This document shows, piece by piece, positions 43,640 to 57,114 of a stretch of 64,000 bases of DNA. Made by a program: the position numbers and the translations under genes. Origin of the DNA: Cristatella mucedo. Lineage: Eukaryota; Bryozoa; Phylactolaemata; Cristatellidae. The DNA is taken from assembly GCA_009760855.2 (NCBI GenBank), contig WPIO01000088.1, positions 766,001-830,000 on the forward strand, read 5' to 3'. The notes under the pieces were generated by a model, which ran no database searches, had not been told where the DNA came from, and saw only the letters and a list, made by a program, of their open reading frames with translations. Each line of letters begins with the position of its first letter. The stretch's first letter is position 1.

Positions 43640-43778
43640 GTGGCGCTCTAATCATGTTACGCTTATTCTCATTGAGCATGCCGCCACTAACCATTCGATT
43701 ATGTTCCCTTTGCAGCAAATGTAAAGTGCCTAGAAATGGAAATGGAGTTCTCCGAGAGAGCTATACAAATGTACCGTT
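43640..43778 (+). mobile_element. LINE-A-type 3' end, diverged
   Basis: ccactaaccattcgattatg, gcagcaaatgtaaagtgcct, AGAAATGGAAATGGAGTTCTCCGAGAGAGC and TACAAATGTACCGTTATT. The hairpin tail is altered and there is no long ATT run. Confidence 0.7.
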
Positions 43779-44725
43779 ATTGCTATCACTGTAGTTCTTA
43801 GTTAGGTATCTGCAAAAATAAATAATGATTTCATAAAGCCGCGACGAAAGGTACGCGCATTGTCGGCGGCAGTAAATAAAAGCCCCGTCGATTTTGCTGC
43901 ATTTCCTTCTGCTCGCAATCTTCATTATTCATTATTTATTCATTATTCAGTATCGTAATAACCGCACGATTCAATTTTATAAAGGGTGAGGCCTGAGACT
44001 CTCGGGTGATTGTGTCACTTGGACTGCTCGGATTGCCTCGTCGCTGCTAGACGGTGGCTCGCCGCCGCCTCAGCGAGTCTCACCTGTCTCAGCGCGTTTC
44101 CTGGCACTCGACGCAAGCGAACTTTGCAGTCGCAGACGCAGTAAAGCGCTTCGTGAAATATTATAAATATGTAAATATATAATTTCAATTCGGGCTCGAT
44201 TCAAAGTTCAAGGTGCAGTCAAGCGCTTCGTGAAATACAAAACGTTCGCGCATTCCAGTCGCGCGAGCTTTTTCACGCGTCCGCAACTCTTACGGACGGC
44301 TCGTCCCGGAAGCGGAAGCGCGACGGGAGTACCGCCGCAGGGGAGAGCAGCGCCGCCGTCGGCAGCGCTGAGAGCTATTGCTGCCCTCTCTTTGCTGGCT
44401 CTCGAATAATTGCTGCACTCGACGGCCGACATCTCGGATGCCGTGCAGCAGCAGCAGCAGCCTTTGGTCAAGACGTCGCGCTATTGCGTAGGCAATTGCG
44501 GAGGAATCGATGCCACTCGAGCGACGCTCTTCACCTTTGCCCTCATCGCGCTCGAGCACCGCGGAGAGTGGAGGCTGAAAGCGGCCGATGCGTCGTTGCT
44601 TTCGCAGCTACAGGCGGAAGGCAGCGGCGGGGCTTTTCACAGCCGGCGGCAGCCATAGTGGCAGCGAGGCCGCCGCTTCCGCTCGGCCAGGCTCCCTTGC
44701 ATAACCAGGTCGCCGCCGGCCGAAA

Positions 44726-46500
44726 ATGAGACGCTGCATGGTCTTGGTCGTTCTCGCTCTATTTACTGAGCGCGACGCAGGTACGTAGCGCGTACGCCAT
44801 TTTCGGAAGCGCGCTCCATGTCTCCATTCGCGCGACGACCCGTCGTTTACTCGGCCGTTCCGCCGTTTCTGCGCCGAACGTCCGTGGCGCCAACGATTTC
44901 GTATTGTTTGCAACAACACGTCACGATACTCGCGTACATGACTCTCGAGCTTTCTAATTATAGTTATAATATTAATAATAATAATAATGCTCTAGGCGCC
45001 GCACATGCGCCGAGACAAGAGCTGCGAGCGTCCAGCACACAGCGACAGCGAGCGATATTATTTCAGCACAAAAATCACGAAAGCGCGGGTAGGACAGTCC
45101 GCGCGCAGACTGAGCCAATGCCGCCCTCGAGGGGCGGGTGCATTGTTAGCCTTTTCGAATATCGTCAAGTCTGGCGTCCTCGGGGGATGTCCGTCGCTGA
45201 CGAGCGACGGGTTTTTGGCACCGCTCTAACTGGACGCACACGACACGAGTGCCGAAGGATCTAGCACGCCGAATCTAAATAGATAGCGACGTTTGAATAA
45301 TTAATTGTTTTAGTCTAAATAATTAATATTATAAATTTAATTATAATGTATTTAATATGTCAACTTACTATTGTTATTATTACTTATATTAGCATCGCGA
45401 CTCTAGATTAATAGTGATTGAGCTACTGGATAGATAATATTAATATTATTATCACATATGTTAGAGCGCCCTCAGAGAACTCAATCTTTTTCTGGGCACT
45501 TTGCATTTCCTGAAAAGGAATCATGATCGAATGGTTAGTGGTAGCATGCTCAGTGACAACAAGTAGTAGACAGGAGCAAGTGTATCGAGCAAGACGCTAT
45601 AGCTACTCGAATGGCGTGCCAAGAAAACGGCAGGACTAAGAGCGGAGAGTGAAAAACTTAAAACGGAATCGCTGTCAAGGACGACTTCCGGAAAATTTTG
45701 CGAGCGCGCGCCCCCCCAGCTCATGCATGCGTGCTGACCGTGTTCTTCCGGTGGCGTGCGAGCATTTCTTCTCGGCAGATCGCGATACTGAATTCCTCTC
45801 GTCATCGCTCATGCGAGTCTTGGCGCAAAGTGTCCCAGAGTCCGGTCACGGCGTCCTAAAGTCTTGGCACAGTTGCTCTGACGATTTCTCGCCTTCGTTG
45901 AAGTCGACGCCGAACGCCGGACGTACGATCTCCTCAACACAGGCGGCACCTCGTTTACCGGCGCCGACATTGCCAAGGTCATGTCGAGCGAGACGCGACT
46001 CACCCTGCGAGAGTGCATTTACGCGTGCCTGACGAGAGGCTGCGACTGCTCCCGAATAGAGTACAATCTAAGAGAGACGAAATGCTCTGCCGCGCCTACT
46101 GGCTGTCCGAAGCTGACACTCGTGCAGCGACAGGCACAGCCGACGCCAGCTGTAGGCGGTAGGTAATGTAGCGTGCAGCTGGAATGAAATGTATGTAACG
46201 TACAGCTGTAATGTACATTATGGAATGAAAAGGCAATGCAATTTATAACGGAATGTGTAAGAATACAAAATAGTAAAATAATAAAAAAATAATAACAACA
46301 AAAATGTACAAAATAATAAAATAGCATAATAAAAATAATACATTTATTACGGAATTTACATTACAGCTGTAGGCGGCGGTGCTGCAACGCTGCGTGCGGT
46401 GGCGGCGGTGGTGGCGGCGCAGCCGTCCTCGCGTGGATGCGGTGGCAGTGACGTTGAGCGAGCTGCCTGCGGTGCCTCCAGCCGCCTCGAGACGCCTTGA
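44726..46500 (+). CDS. PAN/Apple-like secreted protein gene
   Basis: Exon 1 (44726-44780) encodes MRRCMVLVVLALFTERDA, a clear signal peptide in good start context (AAAATGA), and ends at GCAG|GTACGT, phase 1. The PAN exon (45904-46158, 255 nt) lies between TCGTTGAAG and GGCG|GTAGGT, phase 1 at both ends. Its cysteines are at exon residues 38, 42, 47, 49, 61 and 68 (LRECIYACLTRGCDC). The last exon (46367-46500) follows ACATTACAG and gives 43 residues ending SSRLETP and TGA. A possible extra exon from 45015 (phase 1) encodes KSCERPAHSDSERYYFST and ARRLSQCRPRGAGALLAF, like the start of a C-type lectin fold. It hits a stop at 45228 and may be a broken exon. Confidence 0.5.
45455..45568 (-). mobile_element. 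LINE-A tail, minus strand, intronic
   Basis: gagcgccctcagagaactca, TTTTTCTGGGCACTTTGCATTT and gaatggttagtggtagcatg. It would lie in an intron of the PAN gene. Confidence 0.8.
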
Positions 46501-46639
46501 GACCGGGGGGGGGTGGAGAAAGACCCGCGGCAGATTGCAGCACTCTGCTGCTGTACCGTGCGCTGCCGAAGCCAACGGGCCGGCTTGGTGACGGCCTTCG
46601 ATAGCTGCGTTACGGGCCAACGCTCGCAGTCGGTATTGG

Positions 46640-46805
46640 CTCTCTCAGTGTATATAATTATAATTCATTTGCATAACACCTCAAGAGAACTTAATCTCTG
46701 TTCAGGCTCTTCACATATGCCTCGGGGGCTCGAGCCCACAACATCAGGCTGACCTTGGTCGCCAGGGCGAGCACCTTAACCGCTGGACCAAGCCTTGCTC
46801 GCGCT
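46640..46805 (-). mobile_element. SINE-2 copy, minus strand
   Basis: On the minus strand: A-box-like ttggtccagcggttaaggtg, B box gtgggctcgagcc, a GCATATGTGAAGAGCCTGAA body, then agagattaagttctcttgag, the LINE-A-like tail, and TTATGCAAATG. Confidence 0.75.
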
Positions 46806-47299
46806 CCGCTCAGCCATGATTTTCTCATACTCGACGAAGCCAGCCGCTTGACGAAAACTTGCCGAGGCTCTTTGTTGGGAGAGACATTTCGCGGTGCCGT
46901 CATCGAAAGCGCTCGGACTGCGTTTAGCTGGTCGCGCTTGAGTAGTAGCAGCAGCAGCAGCAGCGCGTGGACCGCCCAGACCGATCGATGACCGCACAGA
47001 CGCAACGCGAAGTAATATTTTTATTATTAGATGAGAAGCTTAGTAGGCGCGGTAGGGTAGACGCGCAATTAATGACAAATTAGTTGTTGCAGCGGCCAAT
47101 AGCAGGCTCTTTTTTATACGAACTCGGCGGTTTCTTATTGAGTGGAGTTTAGACATAATTTTTGCGTTCGTCGTTGGCAATGGTCGGCGGCGTAGGAATA
47201 TTGGGGGCGGCCCAGGTCTCTGCCCCGCTGTAGGGAGGGAGGAATGCCTGCCCCCCTTTGAGTCTGTAGCTGGGCTCAAGGGCCCACCCAAAGAAAAAA

Positions 47300-47875
47300 A
47301 TTTTATCTTTTTGACTCACGGTTTGAGCACGTGTCTCCTTTGCTGAAAGAGCTAGGATGGTTGCCGGTTGAGCAAAGGATACAGAGCAAAGTTCTTACGC
47401 TGACCCACAAGGCCAGCCACGGCTTGGCTCCTTCGTACCTAGCTGAACTGCTGCATCAATTTCAGCCTGTTCGTGCCCTCAGGTCCTGTGTGGACAATAT
47501 ATTAGCTGTCCCATTCCTCCGCTTAAAGACAGTTGGCGACAGAAGCTTTACCTCTGCAGGTCCTAGGCTGTGGAACTCGCTTCGCAATTCTTACGCAACG
47601 ACAACTACTCTCCTACTGCCGACTATGGCACATCCTTTTCAGCAGTCCTGAGCTGCTACTTCCATGCTACTCACTACCTCAACTGCTCTCCTGACTCTGC
47701 TATGCTTCCCACTTTCTCTTTGTTGCGTGAGACGAAGTCTGTTGGCTACCGAATGCGTACCGAAAGCCGCTTAGGCTGTGAGTGCGCTATACAAAGCTCT
47801 CCTGCGTAACACCCTCATGGTCTTTATGACTTTGTGGAGTTACAGACGGAGATACATTACATTACACGAACTGAA
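47300..47875 (+). mobile_element. LINE-B 3' part
   Basis: 47331-47651 encodes SPLLKELGWLPVEQRIQSK and LKTVGDRSFTSAGPRLWNSL in one frame. The 3' UTR contains actcactacctcaactgctc, ctgtgagtgcgctatacaaa and gagttacagacggagataca, ending ACATTACATTACA. It is a good reference for the LINE-B 3' end. Confidence 0.87.
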
Positions 47876-47879
47876 TGGA

Positions 47880-48815
47880 AGAAACTAGTTAATCTATCGC
47901 AGCTTATGGTAGACCCTCCTTCAAATTGTCGGCTGCGGTGATGGGTCGGCTAGCCGCTAAAGTCTCCGTCTTAGTGGCTAGACTCTCAGCGCCGTACGTC
48001 ACGCGGCTACGACAGGGCCACGGACAAATAAATCAGACCGTCGCTCAATGCAGAACGAGGCATCACAGCGCATGTAATGCCGTGGTGCGTAACAATATGC
48101 ATCAAGACTTTCCCGGTGGACTTATTTTCGAGAAAAGCTAAATTAGCTGAAAGTTGCAATGAAATTCTGCATTGTGTAGTTGAACCTTTATTGCTTTAAA
48201 GTCTCGGAGGGTCGAGATTCTCATTTATTTCCGTTTTAACCTATCCTTAAGCGCAAGTGTCTAAACAGTTGCAGGCTTCCGGTGTCTGGAGCTGCCGGAA
48301 TATTGTGGGTGATTGATGAGCGAGATAGTTGATGTGATTTCAATTTTTTGAAAGCTCAGCAAAAACCAAATAGAGGTCAACTTATTGAACATTGCTACAA
48401 CTACTGATTGATTACTCGCGCGCAGTTTTTCTAACGTGGGAAATCTTCGTTCAGCTAGAGAAATCGTTTATAATTTGAGAATCGTCGTTCAGCCAGAGAA
48501 ATCGTCTCTCCGCGAGCATGAGATTATATTTGGTAAAAGCACTCTTAGCGTTTGATCCCTCAAAGTTCTATAGACAAGCAGTTTACTATAGAGCAAGATT
48601 TAAATCAAGCCGTCAGTACTTTTGTTAATAAACTAAGTACTTTATTTTCTTCTACTGACTCGAACGGGGATAAATGTTCAATATTCGCAGTGGAATCAGT
48701 AATATTGGCCATGCTTAGTAATCGTGACTAAAACTTCGAGATGCTAGTGTATTAACAGCTAGGGAGCTTCGGCCTCTGCTGGCCGCATCCGGGCGGGCTG
48801 CGGCCTCTGTAAATA
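47880..48815. other. No identifiable feature
   Basis: Short ORFs only; a diverged pair of tcgttcagc..gagaaatcgt words lies near 48450 and 48485. Confidence 0.35.
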
Positions 48816-48863
48816 TACATATATTTATATGTATACAGATATATATATATATATCTGTATATT

Positions 48864-48950
<87 letters not shown>
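48815..48950. repeat. (TA)n microsatellite
   Basis: TA run with TATTTATA and CTGTATA interruptions on the left side. Confidence 0.97.
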
Positions 48951-48951
<1 letters not shown>

Positions 48952-49911
48952 CCCTATGGCGGTACTCCGGGATACCGAATTTACTCAAGTAGAATCGCAA
49001 TTAGTTATTGATTTTACGGATAGCTGCTCTAGAAAATATAGCGTTTCGAAGTCGAAACGCCATTGACCTGATTCAGTATCAGCACCGTCAGAATCCTGTC
49101 AAATCAATCTGAAGAACTATGTGCGCAAGAGCTCAATGAAAGGACGCACGCTACGGTTAGCCATAATGACGATACAAAAGATGTTGGCAATGATGTTTTT
49201 AACAACGCAATGAAGTTGTTGTGCAAGTTCTTGGAAACATTTCCAGGGAACTTAATTGCCACCCGCTGGTCTTAAAAAAATTTGCTGGAGGTCCGGAATC
49301 GCGGCGCCAGTGCTCTCCTGGGTATTATTGCTGATAGTGAGTACGAAGATATTGACAATATTGTCGTGCCGTTGGCGGCGGCATTGATGTGGCCCGGACT
49401 CGTAGCAAAAAAAGAGCAACAGCGCAGAAGGCTGCTCCGGTCGTGCACGCGTGCTCTGCTGTGTGCCCGAAGAAGGCACCAGCGATTGTCCCAAAACAGC
49501 CATCCATCTTGAGCTGTTTCTCGAAAAAAAGGCTCAATTTCTGCGATCGAGCCCTGGATCCTTGCCCTGGATCTGGTCGGTCACTTCGCACTTGCGCAAT
49601 AAAAATCATCGTTGTCAAAATCGCTGTCGTTCTGCTGACGAATATAACTCGACGAGCCCGAGGATTTTAGCCTATTGGCATATAATTTGGACCAATACTC
49701 CGGTAGTTATCGCGGTCAGCGCTCACCCGGGGTTACCATGGTAACCCGGATTGCCGTCATCGGGCTCACGTGCATATATGTAAAATGCATAGTAAATCGG
49801 TTATAGCTACTGGAGCCGCTCATCCGGTTTATGCTCGCAGTTATGCTTGCAGTTAGCGGACATCGCCACTGATTTGCAGCGATATCAGAATTTTAGTTCT
49901 CGAAAGTTAGC

Positions 49912-51817
<1,906 letters not shown>

Positions 51818-52194
51818 GACGCACACTTCAGTTCCTCGTCCGATCCTCAGGAAAGAGAAACGAGTTCAACCTCTTCCGGTGCCGACGTAATTGCTTAGCT
51901 CTCATCCAAAGAAAAAGAGCGATTGAGTTCCGCTCGGCGGCAGCGGCAACGGCGGCGACGGTAAAGCGAGGGCCATAGACTTTCCATCGATTGCCGCATC
52001 TGCGTAATGTAGCGTTTGCGGCACTAAGGAATTGAATAGAAATTGAAACGCTAGTCCTTCTAGCGGCTGAGGAGCAACAGCGGCATTCGCCAACTAAGAA
52101 TGCAAGGAAATCAATCGAATGCACGAACGACTGCGCTTTAAATGATCTAGGAAAATGACTCGAGTAAGAGGTTGTGTTGAGTTATCGGAAAGAG

Positions 52195-52365
52195 CTACAC
52201 CAACTAGCTCTACCAGGAAGCAGCCACGAGAGCCAATTGGAGCTAATTCAATCCAACTAGCCAATTAGAGCCAATCCAATCCAGCTAGCCAATCAGAGCT
52301 AATCCAATCCAACTAGCGAATCTAGCGAGAGAATCTAGCTAGCTTCCGCTAGCTAGCCCGGCCGG
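52195..52365. repeat. Imperfect short repeats around CTAGC and CCAAT
   Basis: ccaactagccaattagagcc, ccagctagccaatcagagct and ccaactagcgaatct follow one another, with a unit of about 30 bp and three to four copies. Several CCAAT words are included. Confidence 0.75.
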
Positions 52366-52639
52366 TGTTAGTGTCAGTGTCAGCGGCTGATTTTCCCTTG
52401 TTCGAGGAGGTCGATTGTCTTAATGAAAAGCGTATCCTTTGTAGCCTTCACTTCACGCTTTACTTTGCTACACTAAATTTTTATTGCCCAGGCATGCAGC
52501 ACCGGCCACGGTCGGCTGCTGTCGAAAATCAGTTAACCGCGCGTCCTCGCTCGCTACTACCAGCATTCAAGTGCGATGGTCTCCCTTTCAAATCTCAAGA
52601 CTGGGCAACTGTCTAAAACGTGCATTCTTTATGCATCAT

Positions 52640-52832
52640 CGCCTAGTGGTGAGCCATGAGGGCGCACTAGGTAAGGCGGTTGCTTTTCACGACCTCGGTG
52701 CCGAAGTCGTGGGTTCGAATCCTTTTCGATGGGCAATTCCTTATTGCCACTTTGAGCGGTTCTGACAGCCGTCAAGGCTCTTCTGTCGCTGTAAAACGGA
52801 AGCTGTTAAATAAGCTAGTATTCTTGTACTGG
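52640..52832 (+). mobile_element. SINE-1 copy
   Basis: The head has gcctagtggtgagccatgag upstream, then aaggcggttgcttttcacga, CCTCGGTGCCGAAGTCG and the B box gggttcgaatcc. The body has CTTATTGCCACT, GAGCGGT, ggctcttctgtcgct and AAGCTGTTAAATAAGCTAGTAT. Confidence 0.8.
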
Positions 52833-52834
52833 TG

Positions 52835-53355
52835 CTAGCGCCTAGGTTGGTAAGTTAACTTCACTGTCATTCCATAAACAAAGACTCTGTGAAGATTTAA
52901 AACCTAGGATGGTTTATTGATTAAATAGCCGTTCGCTTAGTTTATTCTCCTCTACGATACCAAACGGGTGCGACTTTGACTGAAATCTGCGCACATTTCA
53001 GTAGCTTTTCCTTTAAGTGGTCAGCTACTCAGACTTGCAGCCCGCAGCGCTTCACGATATCGAATTTCAAGTGATTCACGGTCCAGTTTCATACGCATCA
53101 TACATACTATAAATGATAATATATTTTTTTGATTACGGGTCAATGCAATTCGTTTCCTAATTCAAGTTAACTTATGTTTCAGGTTTTAATTCGTCATTAA
53201 TAACGGAATGTGAATTTAACATTTTTATGCCCGATGTGCCTCGTAGTGAGGCGGCTTTTTTCTCGCTAATTGGGTACGCTATTTGTTATCCTTTTGGTTG
53301 AAGCGTGGTTTTGGTTTCGTTGAAGCGACGCCAGTGCATTTGTTTTCTCCCTCAT
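52835..53355. other. No identifiable feature
   Basis: AT-rich DNA without a domain or repeat family until the next exon's pyrimidine tract. Confidence 0.35.
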
Positions 53356-53362
53356 TCCTTAG

Positions 53363-53518
53363 CATTGGCAGAGATCACCGGGTCGCCGACAACACCATTC
53401 TCCAGCAGCAGCAGTGCAGGCAACATCTTGCATTCCTATTCAAGTTCCCTGCCATCCAAAGACAACGCATCCGTCGGCAGTAACCAATTCTCACGTACAA
53501 CAGGTCTAAATGCAGCTG
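53363..53518 (+). CDS. Ser-rich phase-1 exon
   Basis: Acceptor TCCCTCATTCCTTAG has an excellent pyrimidine tract; a second AG at 53371 keeps the same phase. Donor is GCTG|GTAGGT. Both ends are phase 1, and the length is a multiple of three (52 codons). The protein is Ser/Thr-rich: TGSPTTPFSSSSSAGN and SYSSSLPSKDNASVGS. It fits the 50-51 kb linker exons in phase, strand and composition and may belong to the same gene. No cysteines occur, so it is a spacer rather than a folded domain. Confidence 0.45.
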
Positions 53519-53589
53519 GTAGGTGTTGCATAGTCAGTTTTGTAACCAACTGCTAGTCAGCCACTACAATTAGATACTACCAGAGTCAG

Positions 53590-53668
53590 CAGATGTAAAG
53601 CGCCTAGAAAGAGATTGAGTTCTCTGATGGCTCTTTATCAAGTGCATTGTTATTATTATTGTTATAAG
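53590..53668 (+). mobile_element. LINE-A tail only
   Basis: gcagatgtaaagcgcctaga, GAGATTGAGTTCTCTGATGG, ctctttatcaagtgcattgt and TATTATTATTG. About 80 bp were inserted, 70 bp after the Ser-rich exon. Confidence 0.85.
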
Positions 53669-53934
53669 AGTTAAGCGACTACTAAAGTTCCAAAATACAA
53701 ATTAAGCTGCTCATGGCGACTCCGGCGGCACGTCGGGCGTCGCGCCTTCGGCGGCGGCGCTTACATCTTATTGGCTCTCTCCAGAAAGAGGCTCTCCGTT
53801 TGCAAGACCGCTCCGTCTTCAACGATGCGCCTGAAGCTGCCCGCAAGCGTGATTCTTCGACGTGTGACTGATCGGCATGCATGTTCACCAACCATTAATT
53901 GTGTGTAAGGCGATCATGTTTTTAGCGTAGCCAT

Positions 53935-54076
53935 TCATATATATATATTTATATATTATATATTATATATATATATATATATATATTATATTATTATAGT
54001 ATTATATATTATATATATATATATCATCTATATATATATATATATATATATTCTATATTATATATAGAACCATATT

Positions 54077-54115
<39 letters not shown>
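53935..54115. repeat. TA-rich compound microsatellite
   Basis: TA runs separated by TTATATTATA, CATCTA and GAACCATATTATACATG. Confidence 0.95.
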
Positions 54116-54117
<2 letters not shown>

Positions 54118-54149
54118 CCATTCATAGCCGATTCTATTTAACGCTGCGC

Positions 54150-54296
54150 TGGTTTGGCCCAGCGGTTTAGGTGCTCGCCCCCCCCCCGACCGAGGTCTGG
54201 ATGAGGTCGTGGGCTCGAGCCTCGTGGCATATGCGAAGCGCCTGAATAGAGATTACGTTTTCTTAGGGTGCTAAAATAAAAACTATATTTGAACAG
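54150..54296 (+). mobile_element. SINE-2 copy, best preserved
   Basis: The A box is ggtttggcccagcggtttag and the B box gtgggctcgagcc, about 60 bp apart because of a C run. The body is TGGCATATGC and the tail gaagcgcctgaatagagatt then ACGTTTTCTTAGGGTGCTAAA. The tail aligns with LINE-A aaagcgcctagaaagagatt then AAGTTCTCTGAGGGCGCTTTA. Confidence 0.82.
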
Positions 54297-54565
54297 TTCT
54301 AAAGAAGCCTGCCGCCAGCAGCTTGCCTCCTCCCTGGCTCTCTACTGCAGGCTCTCTAAATGGCGATGCGATCTCTGTTGCACTACGCTTCGTCAGACGC
54401 GCTGGCAGACAATGTGCCCTCAGCTCGGTTCTGCAGTCTTTTAACAAATTTTGAAATGTTAAACTAATAGTTGGGTGAACAGCTAAAGTGGTGATTTTTA
54501 ATTAAAACGGAAAAGATTCGGAGAAGCCAGAAGGAGCGCTTTCTGACAGATACTCGTGCGGGCAT

Positions 54566-54625
54566 CGATCGATCGATCGATCATCGATCGATCGATCGAT
54601 CGATCGATGATCGATCGATCGTATT
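54566..54625. repeat. (ATCG)n microsatellite
   Basis: ATCGATCG runs interrupted by two ATC/ATG shifts. The unit is self-complementary, so the tract can fold on itself. Confidence 0.95.
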
Positions 54626-55197
54626 TATTACACAATAGTGCATAGTATAATATGTAATAAAATATAACGGTATAATATAAATAATACGTCATACAATATA
54701 TCATATTAAATAATGTTGCGTTACATAATTCTGCTGCTGTAGGTGGAGCGAGGTCATCATGGCTTCGTGGCCGAGTCTAGATTTTTAGCGTAAAATAGTT
54801 TAATCGCAGCCCAAAAATGATGATGGCGACCATTGACTATCCCCTTGCTCACTACCGCCTCTGGACCGTTACTATCGACCGTCCCTGCGATTTGGAAGAT
54901 CGCTCTCTAGAGATGTAGTCAGTTGGCCGCCCCATATGCATCAAGAGCCGCCCAGGCTGTGAGTTCGCTGCAGCCAACTCTCCAGCGTAGCTCTTGCATT
55001 GTGTCATGCATTGCCTTGTGGAGCGGCAGAAGAAGAAATAACTCGGCATTACAAATATCAAATAGTGTGAACGCACTACAGCAGACTGCGCTCGCTCATT
55101 CTCCCAACAATACCTCAACAACAGCACGCACATTGTCTCATGTCGGTGCCTTCTGGCGCCATGCTGATCCATTCGAGTGCATTCCGGATCCACATCT

Positions 55198-55562
55198 CAG
55201 ATGTAATGTAATGTAATGGAATGTAATTTAATGTAATGTATCTCCGTCTGTAACTCCACAAAGTCATAAAGACCATGAGGGTGTTACGCAGGAGAGCTTT
55301 GTATAGCGCACTCACAGCCTAAGCGGCTTTCGGTACGCATTCGGTAGCCAACAGACTTCGTCTCACGCAACAAAGAGAAAGTGGGAAGCATAGCAGAGTC
55401 AGGAGAGCAGTTGAGGTAGTGAGTAGCATGGAAGTAGCAGCTCAGGACTGCTGAAAAGGATGCGCCATAGTCGGCAGTAGGGGAGTAGTTGTCGTTGCGT
55501 AAGAATTTTGGAAGCGAGTTCCACAGTCTAGGACCTGCAGAGGTAAAGCTTCTGTCTCTCCC
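55198..55562 (-). mobile_element. LINE-B 3' end, minus strand
   Basis: The plus strand reads AATGTAATGTAATGG, tatctccgtctgtaactcca, gcatagcagagtcaggagag, and ends in caaagcttctgtctctc. The minus frame 55284-55560 encodes DRSFTSAGPRLWNSLPKF and the following segment. The truncation at 55562 is abrupt. Confidence 0.87.
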
Positions 55563-55879
55563 CCGGGGATCCCAGGTTTGCTCCCGGTTACGGAAGAAGA
55601 TTTTCAGGTAACGCGTTAAGACTAGAATAATTTGATTTAATTTTGATTTAAAGCCAATCTCCCTGCGGCCGTTCCTATCGAAGGCAGTCGAATGAGTGGT
55701 TGAAGATCGGCTAAACTCTGTTGCAGTAAGCAGAAAGCTATACCTAGCTAGATCCAATCGAGATTTACAGCTTATTAGAGTGAATTTAACATACGGCCAT
55801 GCTGGATCCATGCTGGATCGCTCTACCGGGCAGCGTTCGCTGTACGACTAATCGCTCAAACCTTTCTTGAGCATCTGCA

Positions 55880-57112
55880 GTCTTGCCTATTCAAATCGCT
55901 GGCGTTGCACTGCAATGGTTCAGTTACTGTCTCGTCGAGAAGTGTCGGAGCGACGGTTCCAGGCGTCCTAAGCGGTTCTCCCGGCGAGCTAAGCGGAAGC
56001 TGCACGTAGTTACCGATACTTATCCTAAAAAATTTAGTTTAAATGTGATTTGTGATGGCCATTTCACCATTTTAGCGCCATTAGTTCTAACAACTCAATG
56101 CATTGATGACATCCGCACATAGATGGCAGCAAATTTTTTTAAATTGAATTATGATAACACCAACTTACTAGTAATGGGCAAACTATGTGTGAATCGTATG
56201 CTCCCAAAGCCTGTAACTCACTCCCGACTTGCGTCAGAACATCCCCTGACTTGACCACATTTAAAAAGAACTTAAGAACACCTATTTAGGACAGCATTTA
56301 GTGGGTCCCTGTGATTCGTCCTTCATGTGCTTATGCGTGCATGCTGCCACTAACCACATTTGCATGCTGACCCTGTGCATGTCACGCCTAATCATGCTAT
56401 TCATGTTGTTTACCAAGCATGATATTACTCACCATTCAATTGTTTCTCTTTGCAGCAAATGTAAAGCGCCTAGAAAGAGATTGAGTTCTCTGAGGGCGCT
56501 TTATCAAGTGCATCATCATTATTATTATTGTTATTATTAGTATTCGGAAATTAGAAGGCTTACGCTCAAAATCGGCTCTGCCAGCACATCTCCTGTTGGA
56601 CTGTTGAATCAGTCGCTCACTTTTAGGTTCCTTCATCCTTTGGCTCCAGCCTACCTATCAGATCTACTGGCACACCAGGCTAAGCATCGTACCACCCGCT
56701 TTTTGGAATCTAACTGTTTACCAATACCTTGGATAAACGTCAAATCCTTTGGAGACCATGCCTTTACTTTGTATGCTCCCAAAGCCTGGAACTCACTTCC
56801 GACTTGCCTCACGACATACCCTGTCTTGACCACATTTAAAAAGAAATTAAAAACGCATCTATTTATGACAATATTTAGTGGGTTCCAGTGATTCGTCCTT
56901 TATTTGCTTATGCGTGCTGACACTGTGCATGCTTCCACTAACCACACGTGCATGCTGACCTTGTGCATGACACCCCTAACCATGTTATTCGTGTTGTTTA
57001 TTGCGCATGCGACTACTAACCATTTAATCATGCTGCCTTTGCAGCAAATGTAAAGCGCCTAGAAAGAGATAGAGTTCTCTGATGGTGCTTTATCAAGTGT
57101 TTTGTTATTGTT
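55880..57112 (+). mobile_element. LINE-A copy with a same-strand nested LINE-A
   Basis: It starts near a GVALQWF segment (about 55905), then DDIRT and NLLVMGK-like sequence to 56195. After the nested insertion it continues at attcggaaattagaaggctt (56542) through LNQSLTFRFLHPLAPAYLSD to the 3' UTR and tail (57040-57110). Frameshifts and deletions are frequent in the first part. Confidence 0.8.
56196..56541 (+). mobile_element. Nested 5'-truncated LINE-A
   Basis: It starts at gtatgctcccaaagcctgta, the C-terminal ORF region. It carries a full 3' UTR and hairpin tail and ends CATCATTATTATTATTGTTATTATTA. The older element reads gtgtgaatc on the left and attcggaaatt on the right, so the target site was near GTGATTCGG, with at most a few duplicated bases. 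Confidence 0.8.
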
Positions 57113-57114
57113 AA

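Noticed and set aside
44208-44919. Overlapping ORFs before the signal-peptide exon, both strands
   Set aside because: CpG-rich upstream region; none has a domain or phase-compatible borders. It may include promoter DNA, but no specific motif was convincing.
54923-55216. Plus-strand ORF with NNTSTTARTLSHVGAF as another linker exon
   Set aside because: No acceptor in phase 1 and no good donor; left out.
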